Positions 8,121 through 16,422 of a DNA stretch of 55,858 bases are shown here, piece after piece. The DNA is from Actinomycetes bacterium (GTDB taxonomy: Bacteria; Actinomycetota; CALGFH01). Where the stretch lies: NCBI GenBank assembly GCA_036000965.1, contig DASYUT010000346.1, positions 1 through 55,858 of the forward strand. Direction: 5' to 3'. Every line of letters begins with the position of its first letter. Position 1 is the stretch's first letter. The notes beneath the pieces were generated by a model. It saw only the letters and a list, made by a program, of their open reading frames with translations. It had not been told where the DNA came from and did not search any database. A program made the translations under genes and the position numbers.

Positions 8121-8154
8121 TATCTGCCCATCTCGCCTATCTGCCCATCTCGCC
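8121..8154. repeat. 17-bp perfect tandem duplication
   Basis: TATCTGCCCATCTCGCC occurs twice head to tail in otherwise featureless DNA between the transposase remnant and the 3' end of the next gene. The stretch 8061-8323 holds nothing else I can support. Confidence 0.8.
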
Positions 8155-8323
8155 GGGACACCGACCGAGGAAGACGCCTCCACGTGCAGGCGCCTGGGCC
8201 GCCACCACCGCTGGGCCGCGCGGTGGGTGCCGGCGGCGCCGCAACGGCCAATGACACCATAGCTGAGCCGCGATCGTGGCGGCGAGGAGCCCGGACAGGG
8301 TACCGGCAGGCAGGCACAAATGC

Positions 8324-10069
8324 TCACTGACCCGGTAACGGCAGGGCATACCCGAGGTCGCGGAGGCCTTTGCGGAACTGGGCCTCCGCGGTTGTCGGCA
8401 CGATGAGATGTCGCTCGCCGCACTGCCAGGACAGCTCGCGCAGCCGGCGATCGTTGGCGATCAGGGTCGCCAAGGCAGGGTCTTGGCACTCGATGACGCG
8501 GGCCGGACCGAGGTCGCGGAGCTTGCGGGCATTGGCCGCCGCATCCTGGAAGAAGGTGGCGACGGAGGCCGGGAGGTCGGCGTGGCTGCGCGCGGCAAGG
8601 AACCGGACGATCTCGTCGTCTGGCCGTCCGGAGGCGATCGCTGCCAGGTACTTGTCGCGCCGCAGCGTCCACACCGCGTCGCCGGCGCGCTCGGCGTAGG
8701 TCTCGAGCACGATCGCGTCGGCGACCGGCAGCGACTCGACCGCCACGACCTCGAGGTTGGGCAGCACGCGCAGGGGGGTGGTTGCGGCTGCGGTGGCAGG
8801 GTCGGCGTCTGGCCGGTAGCCGCCGCTCAGACCCAGCGTGTAGGCGCCGAGCGCGTTCAGCCGTACGTGGCGCAGGCCGTCGTAGCGGCTGAACGCCTCG
8901 AGGTCGTCGCTGCCCCAGTTGTCGTGGTAGTCGTCTCGTGCGCCGACCGGGTCCTGGTAGGCCAGGTCGACCAGACCGAGCGGCGCTGCGTACTCGAACA
9001 GCAGGCACAGCACGTAGCGGCCCTGCAGCAGAGTCCAGTCGTGAAAGCCGTCGTAGCCCAGGCTGCCGTACTGGGGGTCGCACAGGTACAGCTTCCACGG
9101 GTCGCGGGCCACCTGCGGGTCCCAGTCCTCGGCTTGCATGAACCGAAACAGCGCATCGATGTCGACCCAGCGGCCCGGCGGGCAGGAGGCCAGCGCGCCT
9201 GCCACGATCTCCCTTCGTGGCCCGGCGGCGGTCAGCGCCCCGCGGCTGGCCTGGCCCTTGATCTGGTCCACCCGGTTGAACTCGTCCAGCAGCGCATGCT
9301 TGAGCCAACGCCGCCACAGGTGGCGAAGGGTCTCGTGCGCCCGTGCCGCCAGGGCCGCACGGCCGCGGCTGGTGAGCTGCAGTCGTGTGCCTGCCAGTTC
9401 CGCGAGGCCGCCTGCCTGCAGCAGCAGCGGCCAGGCGAAGGAGGCGATCGGGCCGTGTCCACCGCCGTAGAACTCCCCGTCGGCCAGGGACTCGGCCACC
9501 AGCTGCACGGTGGCCGCCGTCGGCCGTTTGGTCCTGTCGCTGCAGCGGAGCCTGCCCGCCTCGCACAGCCTGAGCATGGCCGCCAGGTCCGCCGCGGCCG
9601 CCTGCTCGGTCGTCCGGACCTCGAACTCGCCGGTGTCGGGTCCAGGCGCGGGCAGGTCCGGGCTGCTCGGCAGCGATGCGGACGGCGGCTCGGGCGTGAG
9701 GGCGAGCAGGCGGCGGCACAGGTCGGTCGGGATCTCGGCGCGCGGGCCGAGGAAGAACAGCCCGAGCCGTGATGCCGAGTCTCGTCCTGGCACGCGGCCG
9801 TACTTGGCGCGGAACCTGGCGGGCTGGAGCCTGCCGTCGGGCTCGCGGGCGGCTTCGGCGACCGCCGCCCGCTCCAGCTCGTCCATGGTCTCCAGCTGCG
9901 ACTTCAGGTTGGTCGGCTCTTGCAGGAAGCGCTCGATCGCGTCCACGAGCTCTGGTTTGCGCTGGAGCTTGGGGTGGCCGATCAGCGCTGCCAGCGCCCG
10001 CAACTCGGGGACGGTCCGCCGCGTAAGGGCGTCTTGGACCGTGGCAGGCGGCAGGTCACGAAGTCGCAC
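8324..10069 (-). CDS. Helicase_C_3 (XPB/Ssl2-like C-terminal) domain protein without helicase motifs
   Basis: A 581-aa protein. GTG 10069 is chosen because GGAGG lies 10 nt before it and because sequence further upstream belongs to a different broken gene. Residues about 1-45 look like a SAP-like or short helical module ('VPELRALAALIGHPK'). A winged-helix-like region follows ('ERAAVAEAAREPDGRLQPAR'). The C-terminal half includes 'LRVLPNLEVVAVESLPVAD', 'RRDKYLAAIASGRPDDEIVR' and 'ATLIANDRRLRELSWQC', the pattern of the Helicase_C_3 family. No Walker A, DEAD or other ATPase motif is present, so it is not itself a helicase. Actinobacterial relatives are uncharacterised and often described as helicase-associated. 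It runs antisense to nothing else and ends the accessory block. Confidence 0.7.
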   Translation of the reverse strand: MRLRDLPPATVQDALTRRTVPELRALAALIGHPKLQRKPELVDAIERFLQEPTNLKSQLETMDELERAAVAEAAREPDGRLQPARFRAKYGRVPGRDSASRLGLFFLGPRAEIPTDLCRRLLALTPEPPSASLPSSPDLPAPGPDTGEFEVRTTEQAAAADLAAMLRLCEAGRLRCSDRTKRPTAATVQLVAESLADGEFYGGGHGPIASFAWPLLLQAGGLAELAGTRLQLTSRGRAALAARAHETLRHLWRRWLKHALLDEFNRVDQIKGQASRGALTAAGPRREIVAGALASCPPGRWVDIDALFRFMQAEDWDPQVARDPWKLYLCDPQYGSLGYDGFHDWTLLQGRYVLCLLFEYAAPLGLVDLAYQDPVGARDDYHDNWGSDDLEAFSRYDGLRHVRLNALGAYTLGLSGGYRPDADPATAAATTPLRVLPNLEVVAVESLPVADAIVLETYAERAGDAVWTLRRDKYLAAIASGRPDDEIVRFLAARSHADLPASVATFFQDAAANARKLRDLGPARVIECQDPALATLIANDRRLRELSWQCGERHLIVPTTAEAQFRKGLRDLGYALPLPGQ

Positions 10070-10124
10070 GAGCGCAGTGCCTCCAGGGGTCGACTTGGTA
10101 GGGAGTACCGGGACCAGCGGGTCC

Positions 10125-10586
10125 TCACCGCGCGGCGCCCACGGCGGTGAGCGCCCGGTTGACCTGGTCCACGTCGAAGCTGTAGGGGTCGAAGTCTGCT
10201 CCCTTCTCCAGCCCAGCCACGCCAGCATGTCGTCGTGGTCCTCGTCGGCGGGGTCGGCGAGGACATCGCGGAGGTGCGCATACCCCCACACACCGCCGCA
10301 GTCCTCTCACGCGCACCAGGCGGCTCACCTTGGCCCACTCCACGACCGTGGTGGTTCCGTACAGTTCCTCGCTGCTCTTGGTGCGGAACACCCGGTCACC
10401 GATCTTCGGGTCGATCTCGTCCCGGTGCCGAGCAACACCACGAGCTCGCAGGCGCCGGCAAGCGTGATCCGCCCCGTCTGGGTGAGCTTGCGCCCAGCCC
10501 ACCCATCCGGTGAACGCGCGCAGCCACCGGACCGGCTCGGCCTCGGCCGCAGTGGCCGCCAGCCGCTCGTCGGATGGTGTCCGCAT
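10125..10586 (-). pseudogene. Broken gene: helical/winged module plus pRiA4b ORF-3-like tail
   Basis: From ATG 10586 the first frame gives 'ERLAATAAEAEPVRWLRAFT'; a second frame continues 'GRKLTQTGRITLAGACELVV', and the first resumes with 'DEIDPKIGDRVFRTKSSEEL' and 'VVEWAKVSRLVRV'. This is the conserved companion domain found with plasmid pRiA4b ORF-3-like proteins in actinobacteria. Near 10290 a further frame gives 'WGYAHLRDVLADPADEDHDD' and 'MLAWLG', then 'DFDPYSFDVDQVNRAL', which is the C-terminal signature of the pRiA4b ORF-3-like domain itself. Most of that domain is missing and at least three frame changes are needed. Clearly a pseudogene; the original domain order is inferred. Confidence 0.6.
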
Positions 10587-10760
10587 CGCATCCTCTCGCC
10601 CGGGGGACTGCCCCGCCGCCCCGCGTACGGCCTGCAGCGCGATCCTGACGCACTCTACGACATCTACCGGATGCGAGAGCTCATCCTCTCTGGACGTTCC
10701 AGGGTCGGCATCCCCAGCTGAGTGGTACTCGACCTGGCCAGGTAGTCACGCGGGGAGCCG

Positions 10761-11294
10761 TTACGGGCTCTGCCAGGCCGCCAGGACCTGGTCGATGTCG
10801 GGCCGTACATGCTCGCGGGCGTCCGCGCGGTGCACGCCGGCCATCAGCAGCTCGTCGTAGTCGGTGTCCTGGTGCCGCACCGAGGCGACGACGGCGAGCG
10901 TGATCGCCTCCTCGTCCAGCGCCCGCCCGGCCGCCGAGCGCCCAATCCGGCCGCTCCCGCGCGTGCCGGCGTGGCGGGAGATCGCATCGGCGCGTTGGGT
11001 GGGGCAGCCCGGAAACAGCCGGAGGATCTCCTCGGCCAGCCGAGCCTGGAACGCCAGGTCCTGGTCGGCGCGCCGCTCCCGGTCCCGCTCGCGGCGTCGG
11101 CTGCGAGCGCCCTCGTCGGCCAGGCACTGCGCCTCGGCGCACCCCAGGGCCGCCTCCTCCACCAGGATCCCCTGCCGCTCGTACCGCTTGCGGGAGCGGC
11201 TGAAGCGGACCACCACGGCCGACAGGCGGCTTGCCTGCTTGGCGCGCCGGCTCAGCGCTGCGTTGCCGGCGGGCAGGAAGACGAGATGGTCCAT
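10761..11294 (-). CDS. DUF2293 domain protein
   Basis: A 177-aa protein. A basic N-terminus includes 'RFSRSRKRYERQG' (about 31-43), then an Arg/Glu-rich helical linker. The C-terminal domain reads 'LAEEILRLFPGCPTQRADAI', 'SRHAGTRGSGRIGRSAAGRA' and 'LAVVASVRHQDTDYDELL', the conserved core of DUF2293. Members have no established biochemical role. Basic residues and the conserved Arg/His suggest nucleic-acid contact, but that is speculation. ATG 11294 is the first start. It lies divergent from the small gene at 11395. It appears intact, unlike its neighbours on the left. Confidence 0.8.
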   Translation of the reverse strand: MDHLVFLPAGNAALSRRAKQASRLSAVVVRFSRSRKRYERQGILVEEAALGCAEAQCLADEGARSRRRERDRERRADQDLAFQARLAEEILRLFPGCPTQRADAISRHAGTRGSGRIGRSAAGRALDEEAITLAVVASVRHQDTDYDELLMAGVHRADAREHVRPDIDQVLAAWQSP

Positions 11295-11394
11295 GATGGG
11301 TCACTTCAGGTGATGCGCCGACCGAGCCAAGCCCCGGCACTGCCGAGCAGCCGCCGGGCCGGACGGTCGGCCCGGACAGGCGAAGGGGTGTCCA

Positions 11395-11685
11395 TTGAGC
11401 AGCGACGACACGACCATCCGGCCAGCAGCCGAGACGGCGACGGCCGAGGGGGCCGCCGGGGCCGCGACGGCGACGGGCGCGACCGCGGTGGGGGCCGCGG
11501 CCACGGGCGCTTCGAGCACCGGGTTCAACGCGCTCATCGCGGTGGCCGCGGGGGCTGCCGCCCTTGGGGCCGTCGCCATCGGCCGGCTGGTGATCGGCCG
11601 GGCGGTCATCCGGCAGCTGCGGATCGGCAGCCTCGACATCGACCACCTGCGCGTGCGCCGCCTGGAGGTACTCGAGCCCGACTGA
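11395..11685 (+). CDS. Small Ala/Gly-rich protein with short C-terminal repeat strands
   Basis: A 96-aa protein starting at TTG 11395 with GAAGGGG about 10 nt before it. Residues 1-45 are Ala/Thr/Gly-rich and probably disordered. Residues about 46-62 are hydrophobic (LIAVAAGAAALGAVAIG). The tail repeats a five-residue beat: AIGRL-VIGRA-VIRQL-RIGSL-DIDHL-RVRRL. Such pentad periodicity is expected of a short right-handed beta-helix or beta-solenoid tail. Similar tails occur in small uncharacterised actinobacterial proteins. Function unknown. The composition of an intact reading frame and a well-placed terminator-like hairpin downstream support a real gene. Confidence 0.6.
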   Translation: MSSDDTTIRPAAETATAEGAAGAATATGATAVGAAATGASSTGFNALIAVAAGAAALGAVAIGRLVIGRAVIRQLRIGSLDIDHLRVRRLEVLEPD

Positions 11686-11710
11686 GGGCCAGCCGGCCGC
11701 CTCGAAGGTC

Positions 11711-11764
11711 GTGTCCGTGATCGCGGTCGCGGTCGCGGGAACCGTGCACGTCGATCACGGACAC
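11711..11764. terminator. Long inverted repeat after the small gene
   Basis: GTGTCCGTGATCG (11711-11723) is repeated as its exact complement CGATCACGGACAC (11752-11764), giving a 13-bp stem with a 28-nt loop, 25 bp past the stop of the small protein. It probably acts as a terminator. The long loop would also be compatible with a protein-binding inverted repeat. Confidence 0.55.
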
Positions 11765-12043
11765 CTCCGCCCAGGCTCAGGCGGGGGCTGTGCGCCCGTC
11801 AGGCGGGACTTCCTGCTCGCCTGTGCCACGAGCCGTTGGGCCTCCGCGACTTGTCTCACCACCGTGGCTGGTTCGGTCTCGTGGCCTCGTGAGCGCGACT
11901 GATCGCGAGATACATCCGACGTATAGCCCTTGCTCGGGCCTGTTTCCGGGAAGAAAGCCAGCCCAGACAGCGCCAAGGGCCAGCGTCTTCTCAAACGACG
12001 AAGCTGCTCGCTGTCGCTAGATAGCCATTGCCCGAGGAGGCGC
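11765..12043. other. Gene-free stretch upstream of the GntR regulator
   Basis: No supported ORF on either strand. One minus-strand frame (11755-11994) is open but has no recognisable domain and no ribosome binding site, so I do not annotate it. Confidence 0.4.
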
Positions 12044-12067
12044 TACCCTGGTAGACATGCGATGTCT
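12044..12067 (+). promoter_or_regulatory. -10-like box overlapping a palindromic operator
   Basis: TACCCT (12044-12049) fits an actinobacterial -10 element. Immediately after it AGACAT-GCG-ATGTCT (12053-12067) is a perfect 6-bp inverted repeat with a 3-nt spacer, covering the predicted transcription start. The gene that follows encodes a GntR/FadR regulator, whose family commonly autoregulates through short palindromes, so this is a good candidate operator. A related half-site, TGACAT, occurs at about 12092. Confidence 0.5.
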
Positions 12068-12120
12068 GGAGACGGGTTCGGCATCGATCGGTCATGACAT
12101 CTCGTCCCCGGGAGGCACAC

Positions 12121-12891
12121 ATGGCGGTCACCGACGAAGCCATCGGCAAGATAAAAGGCATGATCGTGTCGGGCGAGCTGCGGCCCGGTGATCGGCTGCC
12201 GAAAGAGGCCGACCTGGCCGAGCGGCTCGGCCTGTCCCGCAGCTCGTTGCGGGAGGCGGTCAAGGCCCTGTCGCTCATTCGTGTGCTCGACGTGCGGCAG
12301 GGCGACGGCACCTACGTCACCAGCCTCGAGCCGGGGTTGCTCCTTGAAGGCGTCGGTATCGCCGTCGAGCTGCTGCAGGGCGAGACACTCCTGGAGATCA
12401 CCGAGGTGCGCCGGCTGTTCGAGCCCGTCGCCACGGGGCTGGCCGCCACCAGGATCTCCGCGGACCAGCTCACCGAGGTCAAGGGACACCTCGACGCCAT
12501 GCGGGAGTCCTCCGGCGACGTCGAGGGCCTGATCCGGTACGACGCGGCCTTCCACCGAGCCGTCATCGCGGCCACCGGCAACCGGACCCTGACAACCCTG
12601 CTCGAGCGCATCTCCAGCCAGACCCTGCGCGCCCGCAGCTGGCGCGGACTCGTCGACGCCAACGCCGCGGGCCGCACCCTGGCCGAGCACGAGACGATCT
12701 ACGCCGCCCTTGCCGCCGGTGACTCGGCCCTGGCCCAGGCCGCGGCGCTCCTGCACGTCGGCAGCACCGAGATGTGGCTACGCCCCCTCTTGACGGGCGG
12801 CGAGCCCGGCACCGGCGCCACCGACCTGTCCGACCCGCCAGCCGAACCCATTTCCGGGGAGACCGATGCGGTTCCCGCGGCCAGGGCCTGA
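12121..12891 (+). CDS. GntR family regulator, FadR subfamily (FCD domain)
   Basis: A 256-aa regulator. The N-terminal winged helix (about 5-75) shows 'IVSGELRPGDRLPKEADLAE' and 'RLGLSRSSLREAVKALSLIR', the signature GntR helix-turn-helix. The C-terminal FCD ligand domain (about 80-225) is all-helical, with 'EITEVRRLFEPVATGLAA' and 'YDAAFHRAVIAATGNRTLTT', which supplies the Asp/His metal-site residues typical of the subfamily. FCD regulators bind small carboxylates, sugar acids or related metabolites. GGGAGG precedes ATG 12121. It is followed after 62 bp by an amidohydrolase-2 family lactonase-type gene, so it probably senses the substrate or product of that enzyme. The tail (about 230-256) is low-complexity and carries a duplicated segment shared with the next gene's start. 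Confidence 0.9.
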   Translation: MAVTDEAIGKIKGMIVSGELRPGDRLPKEADLAERLGLSRSSLREAVKALSLIRVLDVRQGDGTYVTSLEPGLLLEGVGIAVELLQGETLLEITEVRRLFEPVATGLAATRISADQLTEVKGHLDAMRESSGDVEGLIRYDAAFHRAVIAATGNRTLTTLLERISSQTLRARSWRGLVDANAAGRTLAEHETIYAALAAGDSALAQAAALLHVGSTEMWLRPLLTGGEPGTGATDLSDPPAEPISGETDAVPAARA

Positions 12892-12981
12892 GGACCCAGT
12901 CGGTGAGGCCACGCCGCTACTCGTGTGGCCGGTACTCGTGTGAAGGGAGACCGATGCCGTTCCCGCGGCCAGGGGCTGAGG
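12859..12981. repeat. Duplicated start-region segment between regulator and lactonase genes
   Basis: A 35-bp segment at 12859-12893 (end of the regulator gene) recurs at 12947-12981 (ribosome binding site, start codon and first codons of the amidohydrolase) with two mismatches. Between them TACTCGTGTG is itself present twice (near 12919 and 12933). The arrangement suggests a local duplication of the amidohydrolase start region, after which the regulator's reading frame ran into the upstream copy. Confidence 0.8.
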
Positions 12982-13853
12982 GCGCTGAGCGACCCGCGAG
13001 GGTCGACGCCCACCAGCACGTCTGGGACCTGAGCGTCCGGGACCAGCCCTGGCTCACCGAGGCGGGGATGGCCCCCATCCACCGCAGCTTCGCCATGGCC
13101 GACCTCGTCCCGGCGGCCGCGGTGGCCAGGGTGACGCGCACGATCCTGGTCCAGGTCCTCCCCGATCTGCGGGAGACGACGGAGTTCCTTGCCCTGGCGG
13201 CGGACTCGGACCTGATCGGCGGGGTGGTCGGTTGGATGGACCTCACCCGGCCGGACGTCGCCGAGCTGCTGGCGGCGCTGCGTGCGCTGCCAGGTGGCGA
13301 CCGTCTGGTCGGTGTGCGCCACCTCGTGCAGAGCGAACCGGACCCTGGCTGGCTCGTGCGGGCGGACGTACGCCGCGGGCTGCGCGCCGTGGGTGCTGCG
13401 GGACTCTGCTACGACCTGCTCACGCTGCCGCGCCAGCTGCCCGCCGCCGTCGATGCCGCGCGGGCACTGCCCGAGACGACCTTCGTGCTCGACCACCTGT
13501 CCAAGCCGCCGATCGCCTCGGGGGCGCTGGAGCCATGGGCGACCCGGATCCGGGAGCTGGCCGCCGAGCCCAACGTCTCCTGCAAGCTCTCCGGCATGGT
13601 CACCGAGGCGGACCGGGCGTCCTGGACGGTGGCGGCGCTGCGGCCGTACGCCGACACGGCGGTCGAGGCGTTCGGTCCAGGACGGGTCATGTTCGGCTCC
13701 GACTGGCCGGTGTGCCTGCTCGCCGCGTCCTACGCCGAGGTCGTCGCGGCCGCCGACGAGCTGCTGGCCGGCCTGGCACCGGCCGAGCAGGACGAGGTGT
13801 TCGGCGGTACCGCCGCCCGGGTGTATCGGCTGGCCGAGAGCGGGGGGCGCTGA
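12954..13853 (+). CDS. Amidohydrolase-2 family lactonase-type hydrolase
   Basis: A 299-aa TIM-barrel metal hydrolase of the amidohydrolase-2 group, to which L-fucono-lactonase and L-rhamnono-lactonase belong. The N-terminal metal ligands are in VDAHQHVWD (His20, His22). 'FVLDHLSKPP' carries a third ligand (His181), 'VSCKLSGM' follows, and 'MFGSDWPVC' holds the catalytic Asp (Asp250). Length fits the family. ATG 12954 follows GAAGGGAGA. Context with a FadR-type regulator supports catabolism of a sugar acid or aldonolactone, but the substrate cannot be read from sequence. No transporter or dehydrogenase of such a pathway is adjacent. Confidence 0.85.
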   Translation: MPFPRPGAEGAERPARVDAHQHVWDLSVRDQPWLTEAGMAPIHRSFAMADLVPAAAVARVTRTILVQVLPDLRETTEFLALAADSDLIGGVVGWMDLTRPDVAELLAALRALPGGDRLVGVRHLVQSEPDPGWLVRADVRRGLRAVGAAGLCYDLLTLPRQLPAAVDAARALPETTFVLDHLSKPPIASGALEPWATRIRELAAEPNVSCKLSGMVTEADRASWTVAALRPYADTAVEAFGPGRVMFGSDWPVCLLAASYAEVVAAADELLAGLAPAEQDEVFGGTAARVYRLAESGGR

Positions 13854-13941
13854 TGCAGCGTCGTTCGCCTTGCTTTTCTGTCTAGTTCAGGCGGGCTAGT
13901 CTTCCCTGGGTCCCGCATGTCCCCGATGCCGGGAGGAAGCC

Positions 13942-15753
13942 ATGCCGCGACGACTGCTCGCCCTGCTGGCCGCCACCGTCCTCGCCTTCACGCTGGCGCC
14001 GGCCACCGTCCTGGCCGGGTCGCGCGCCGGCCAGGCCGCCCCCACCGCCGAGAAGCGGCCGACCGCCACCGGCACCGGCGGGGCGATCGCCACCGTCGAT
14101 CTCGACGCGTCCAAGGCTGGGCTGGGCGTGCTGCGCCGGGGCGGCAACGCGGTCGACGCGGCCGTGGCCGCGGCGGCCATCCTGGGCGTGACCGAGCCCT
14201 ACTCGGCCGGCATCGGCGGGGGCGGCTACATGGTCGTCTACCTGGCCCGCGAGCGCCGGGTGGTCACCATCGACGGGCGCGAGACCGCGCCGGCCCGCTT
14301 CCGGGAGGACAGCTTCGTCGACCCGGCCACCGGCCAGCCGATCCCGTTCGCCGAGCGGGTCACCTCGGGGCTCGGCGTCGGCGTGCCCGGGACCCCGGGC
14401 ACCTGGCGGGACGCGCTGGCCCGGTACGGGACGATCACCCTGGGCGAGGCGCTCGCCCCCGCCATCCAGGTGGCCGAGCGCGGCTTCGTGGTCGACCAGA
14501 CCTTCCGCGACCAGACCCTGGCCAACCTCGACCGCTTCCGGGCGGTCACACCGACCCGGGAGCTGTTCCTCACCCCGGGAGGAGACGCGCCCGCGGTCGG
14601 GTCCACGTTCCGCAACCCCGACCTGGCCGCCACCTACCGGCTCCTCGCCGCCAAGGGCCTGGCCCCGTTCTACCAGGGCCGGATCGGCCACGCGATCGTG
14701 GACACGGTGCAGCACCCGCCAGTCGCGCCCGGCGCCACCCTGAACGTCCGGCCCGGCCTGATGGCCCTGGCCGACCTGGCCGACTACCGCACGATCGCAC
14801 GCGCGCCGACCCGGGTCGCCTACCGGGGCCGCGAGGTCTACGGCATGGCGCCCTCCTCGAGCGGCGGCACCATCGTGGGCGAGGCGCTCAACATCCTGGA
14901 GGGCTTCCCGCTCGGTGCCGAGCCGCGGGCGCTCGCGCTGCACCACTACCTGGAGGCGTCCCGGCTCGCCTTCGCCGACCGCAACCGCTGGATCGGCGAC
15001 CCCGCCTACGTGCGCGTGCCCCTGCGCGGGCTGCTCGCCCAGGGGTTCGCCGAGGAACGCCGTTGCCTGATCGGCCCGCGCGCGGCGGCTAGCCCGGTCC
15101 CGCCCGGCGACCCGTTCCCGCCGTTCGACCGGGACTGCCGCGCGACCGGGACCGGGGCGAGCGGCCAGGCCAGCGGGCCGAGCACCACCCACCTCACGGT
15201 TGCCGACCGCTGGGGGAACGTGGTCGCCTACACGCTCACGATCGAGCAGACCGGGGGCAGCGCCCTCACCGTGCCTGGCTATGGCTTCCTGCTCAACAAC
15301 GAGCTGACCGACTTCAACCCGGTGCCCCTGTTCCCAGGCGTGCCCGACCCCAACCTGCCCGCCCCCGGAAAGCGGCCCCGCAGCTCGATGAGCCCGACGA
15401 TCGTGCTCGACCACGGCCGGCCCGTGCTGGCGGTCGGCTCCCCGGGAGGGGCCTCGATCATCACCACCGTGCTGCAGATCCTGGTCAACCGGTTCGACTT
15501 CGGGATGAGCCTGCCCGAGGCGATCGCCGCGCCCAGGGCGTCCCAGCGCAACGCCGACCCCGGCCAGGCCGAGCCGGCGTTCCTGGCCACCCCCGAGGCG
15601 GTCGCGCTCCAGGCCCTCGGCCAGAGGCTCGGCTCCGTCGCCGAGCTCGGGGCGGCCGCCGGGGTCGCCTTCCTGCCCGGCGGCCTGCTCCAGGCCGCGG
15701 CGGAGCCGGCCCGCCGCGGGGGCGGCAGCGCCCTGGTCGTCCACCCCCGCTGA
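13942..15753 (+). CDS. ggt: Gamma-glutamyltransferase, secreted
   Basis: A 603-aa precursor. A signal peptide (basic start, hydrophobic 5-24, AxA-like cleavage near 25) directs export. The fold begins 'ATVDLDASKAGLGVLRRGGN' and 'AVDAAVAAAAILGVTEPYSA', followed by the GIGGGGYMV loop. The autoprocessing nucleophile is Thr415 in 'STTHLTVADRWGNVVAYT', and downstream 'PGKRPRSSMSPTIV' and 'GSPGGASIITTVLQIL' complete the active site. The family cleaves the gamma-glutamyl bond of glutathione and related peptides and can transfer the glutamyl group. GGGAGG precedes ATG 13942. All key motifs are present, so it should be active. It appears to be monocistronic. Confidence 0.93.
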   Translation: MPRRLLALLAATVLAFTLAPATVLAGSRAGQAAPTAEKRPTATGTGGAIATVDLDASKAGLGVLRRGGNAVDAAVAAAAILGVTEPYSAGIGGGGYMVVYLARERRVVTIDGRETAPARFREDSFVDPATGQPIPFAERVTSGLGVGVPGTPGTWRDALARYGTITLGEALAPAIQVAERGFVVDQTFRDQTLANLDRFRAVTPTRELFLTPGGDAPAVGSTFRNPDLAATYRLLAAKGLAPFYQGRIGHAIVDTVQHPPVAPGATLNVRPGLMALADLADYRTIARAPTRVAYRGREVYGMAPSSSGGTIVGEALNILEGFPLGAEPRALALHHYLEASRLAFADRNRWIGDPAYVRVPLRGLLAQGFAEERRCLIGPRAAASPVPPGDPFPPFDRDCRATGTGASGQASGPSTTHLTVADRWGNVVAYTLTIEQTGGSALTVPGYGFLLNNELTDFNPVPLFPGVPDPNLPAPGKRPRSSMSPTIVLDHGRPVLAVGSPGGASIITTVLQILVNRFDFGMSLPEAIAAPRASQRNADPGQAEPAFLATPEAVALQALGQRLGSVAELGAAAGVAFLPGGLLQAAAEPARRGGGSALVVHPR

Positions 15754-15769
15754 GGAGGGGGCGGTCGCG

Positions 15770-15970
15770 GGAGCAGCCGAGGTCGCGGGTGCGGGGGATG
15801 CCCGGCGGGGGGTGCCCGCCGAGGTCGCGAGGCCGGGGGGTTCGCGCCGGGGGTCCTCCGGCGAGGTCGCGGGTGCCCGCCGATGGGTGCCTGGCGGGGT
15901 GCCCGGCGGGGTCGCGGATGCTCGGCGGGGCTGTCTGGCAGGGGGTACTCGCCGAGGGTGCCCCCGACCG
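15770..15970. repeat. Degenerate GC-rich tandem repeat region
   Basis: After the gamma-glutamyltransferase stop, motifs such as CGAGGTCGCG (four occurrences) and GGTGCCCG/CGGCGGGG recur irregularly to about 15960. No ORF is credible here. The region separates convergent genes and resembles other minisatellite-like intergenic stretches in the window. Confidence 0.65.
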
Positions 15971-15975
15971 CCCTG

Positions 15976-16395
15976 CTACGCGGCGAGCAGGCCGATGCCG
16001 AGCGAGACCACGCCGAGGGCGAGCGAGACCGCGCCCGCGTAGACCAGCACGATCAGCCGGTTGGGCTTGGTGACGTCACGGCCGGCCGAGGACAGGAAGA
16101 ACCCGGCCGACATCAGGATGGCCGCGGCCCAGATGCCGGTGCGCGCGAAGAAGGCGAGCACGCCGCTCAGGTCGGCCGCGTCGGCCAGGATCTGGCCGAC
16201 CAGGGCCAGGGTCACCAGTACGCCGGCGTGGGCATGCCCGGCCCTGGCGAACGACTGCTGGAACCCGGTCATCGGCTGCTGGCCGCGCACGACCCGCAGC
16301 ATGAACCAGCCGCCTGACTCGACGGCGACGATCGTCAGCAGGAGGAGCCCGGCGGTGCTCCGGGAATCAGGCGAGAGCGCGAGCGTCGCAAGCAT
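15976..16395 (-). CDS. Four-helix integral membrane protein of unknown function
   Basis: A 139-aa protein with four predicted membrane segments at about 13-33, 53-72, 82-102 and 112-137. Loops contain 'RGQQPMTGFQQSFARAGHAH' and 'SSAGRDVTKPNR'. The His-containing loop (GHAHAG) is the most distinctive feature. ATG 16395 is the only reasonable start. It is divergent from a PadR regulator, with a palindromic operator between them, so it is probably the regulator's target. PadR proteins often control an adjacent membrane or transport gene. I do not recognise the family. Confidence 0.7.
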   Translation of the reverse strand: MLATLALSPDSRSTAGLLLLTIVAVESGGWFMLRVVRGQQPMTGFQQSFARAGHAHAGVLVTLALVGQILADAADLSGVLAFFARTGIWAAAILMSAGFFLSSAGRDVTKPNRLIVLVYAGAVSLALGVVSLGIGLLAA

Positions 16396-16422
16396 CGGTA
16401 CCCCCGTTCATGCGGTACGCTG

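Noticed and set aside
11755-11994. 79-aa minus-strand ORF after the small beta-repeat protein
   Set aside because: No ribosome binding site and no recognisable domain; the inverted repeat lies across its end.
13882-15744. 620-codon minus-strand frame opposite the gamma-glutamyltransferase
   Set aside because: Composition is shadow-like and all GGT motifs are intact on the plus strand.
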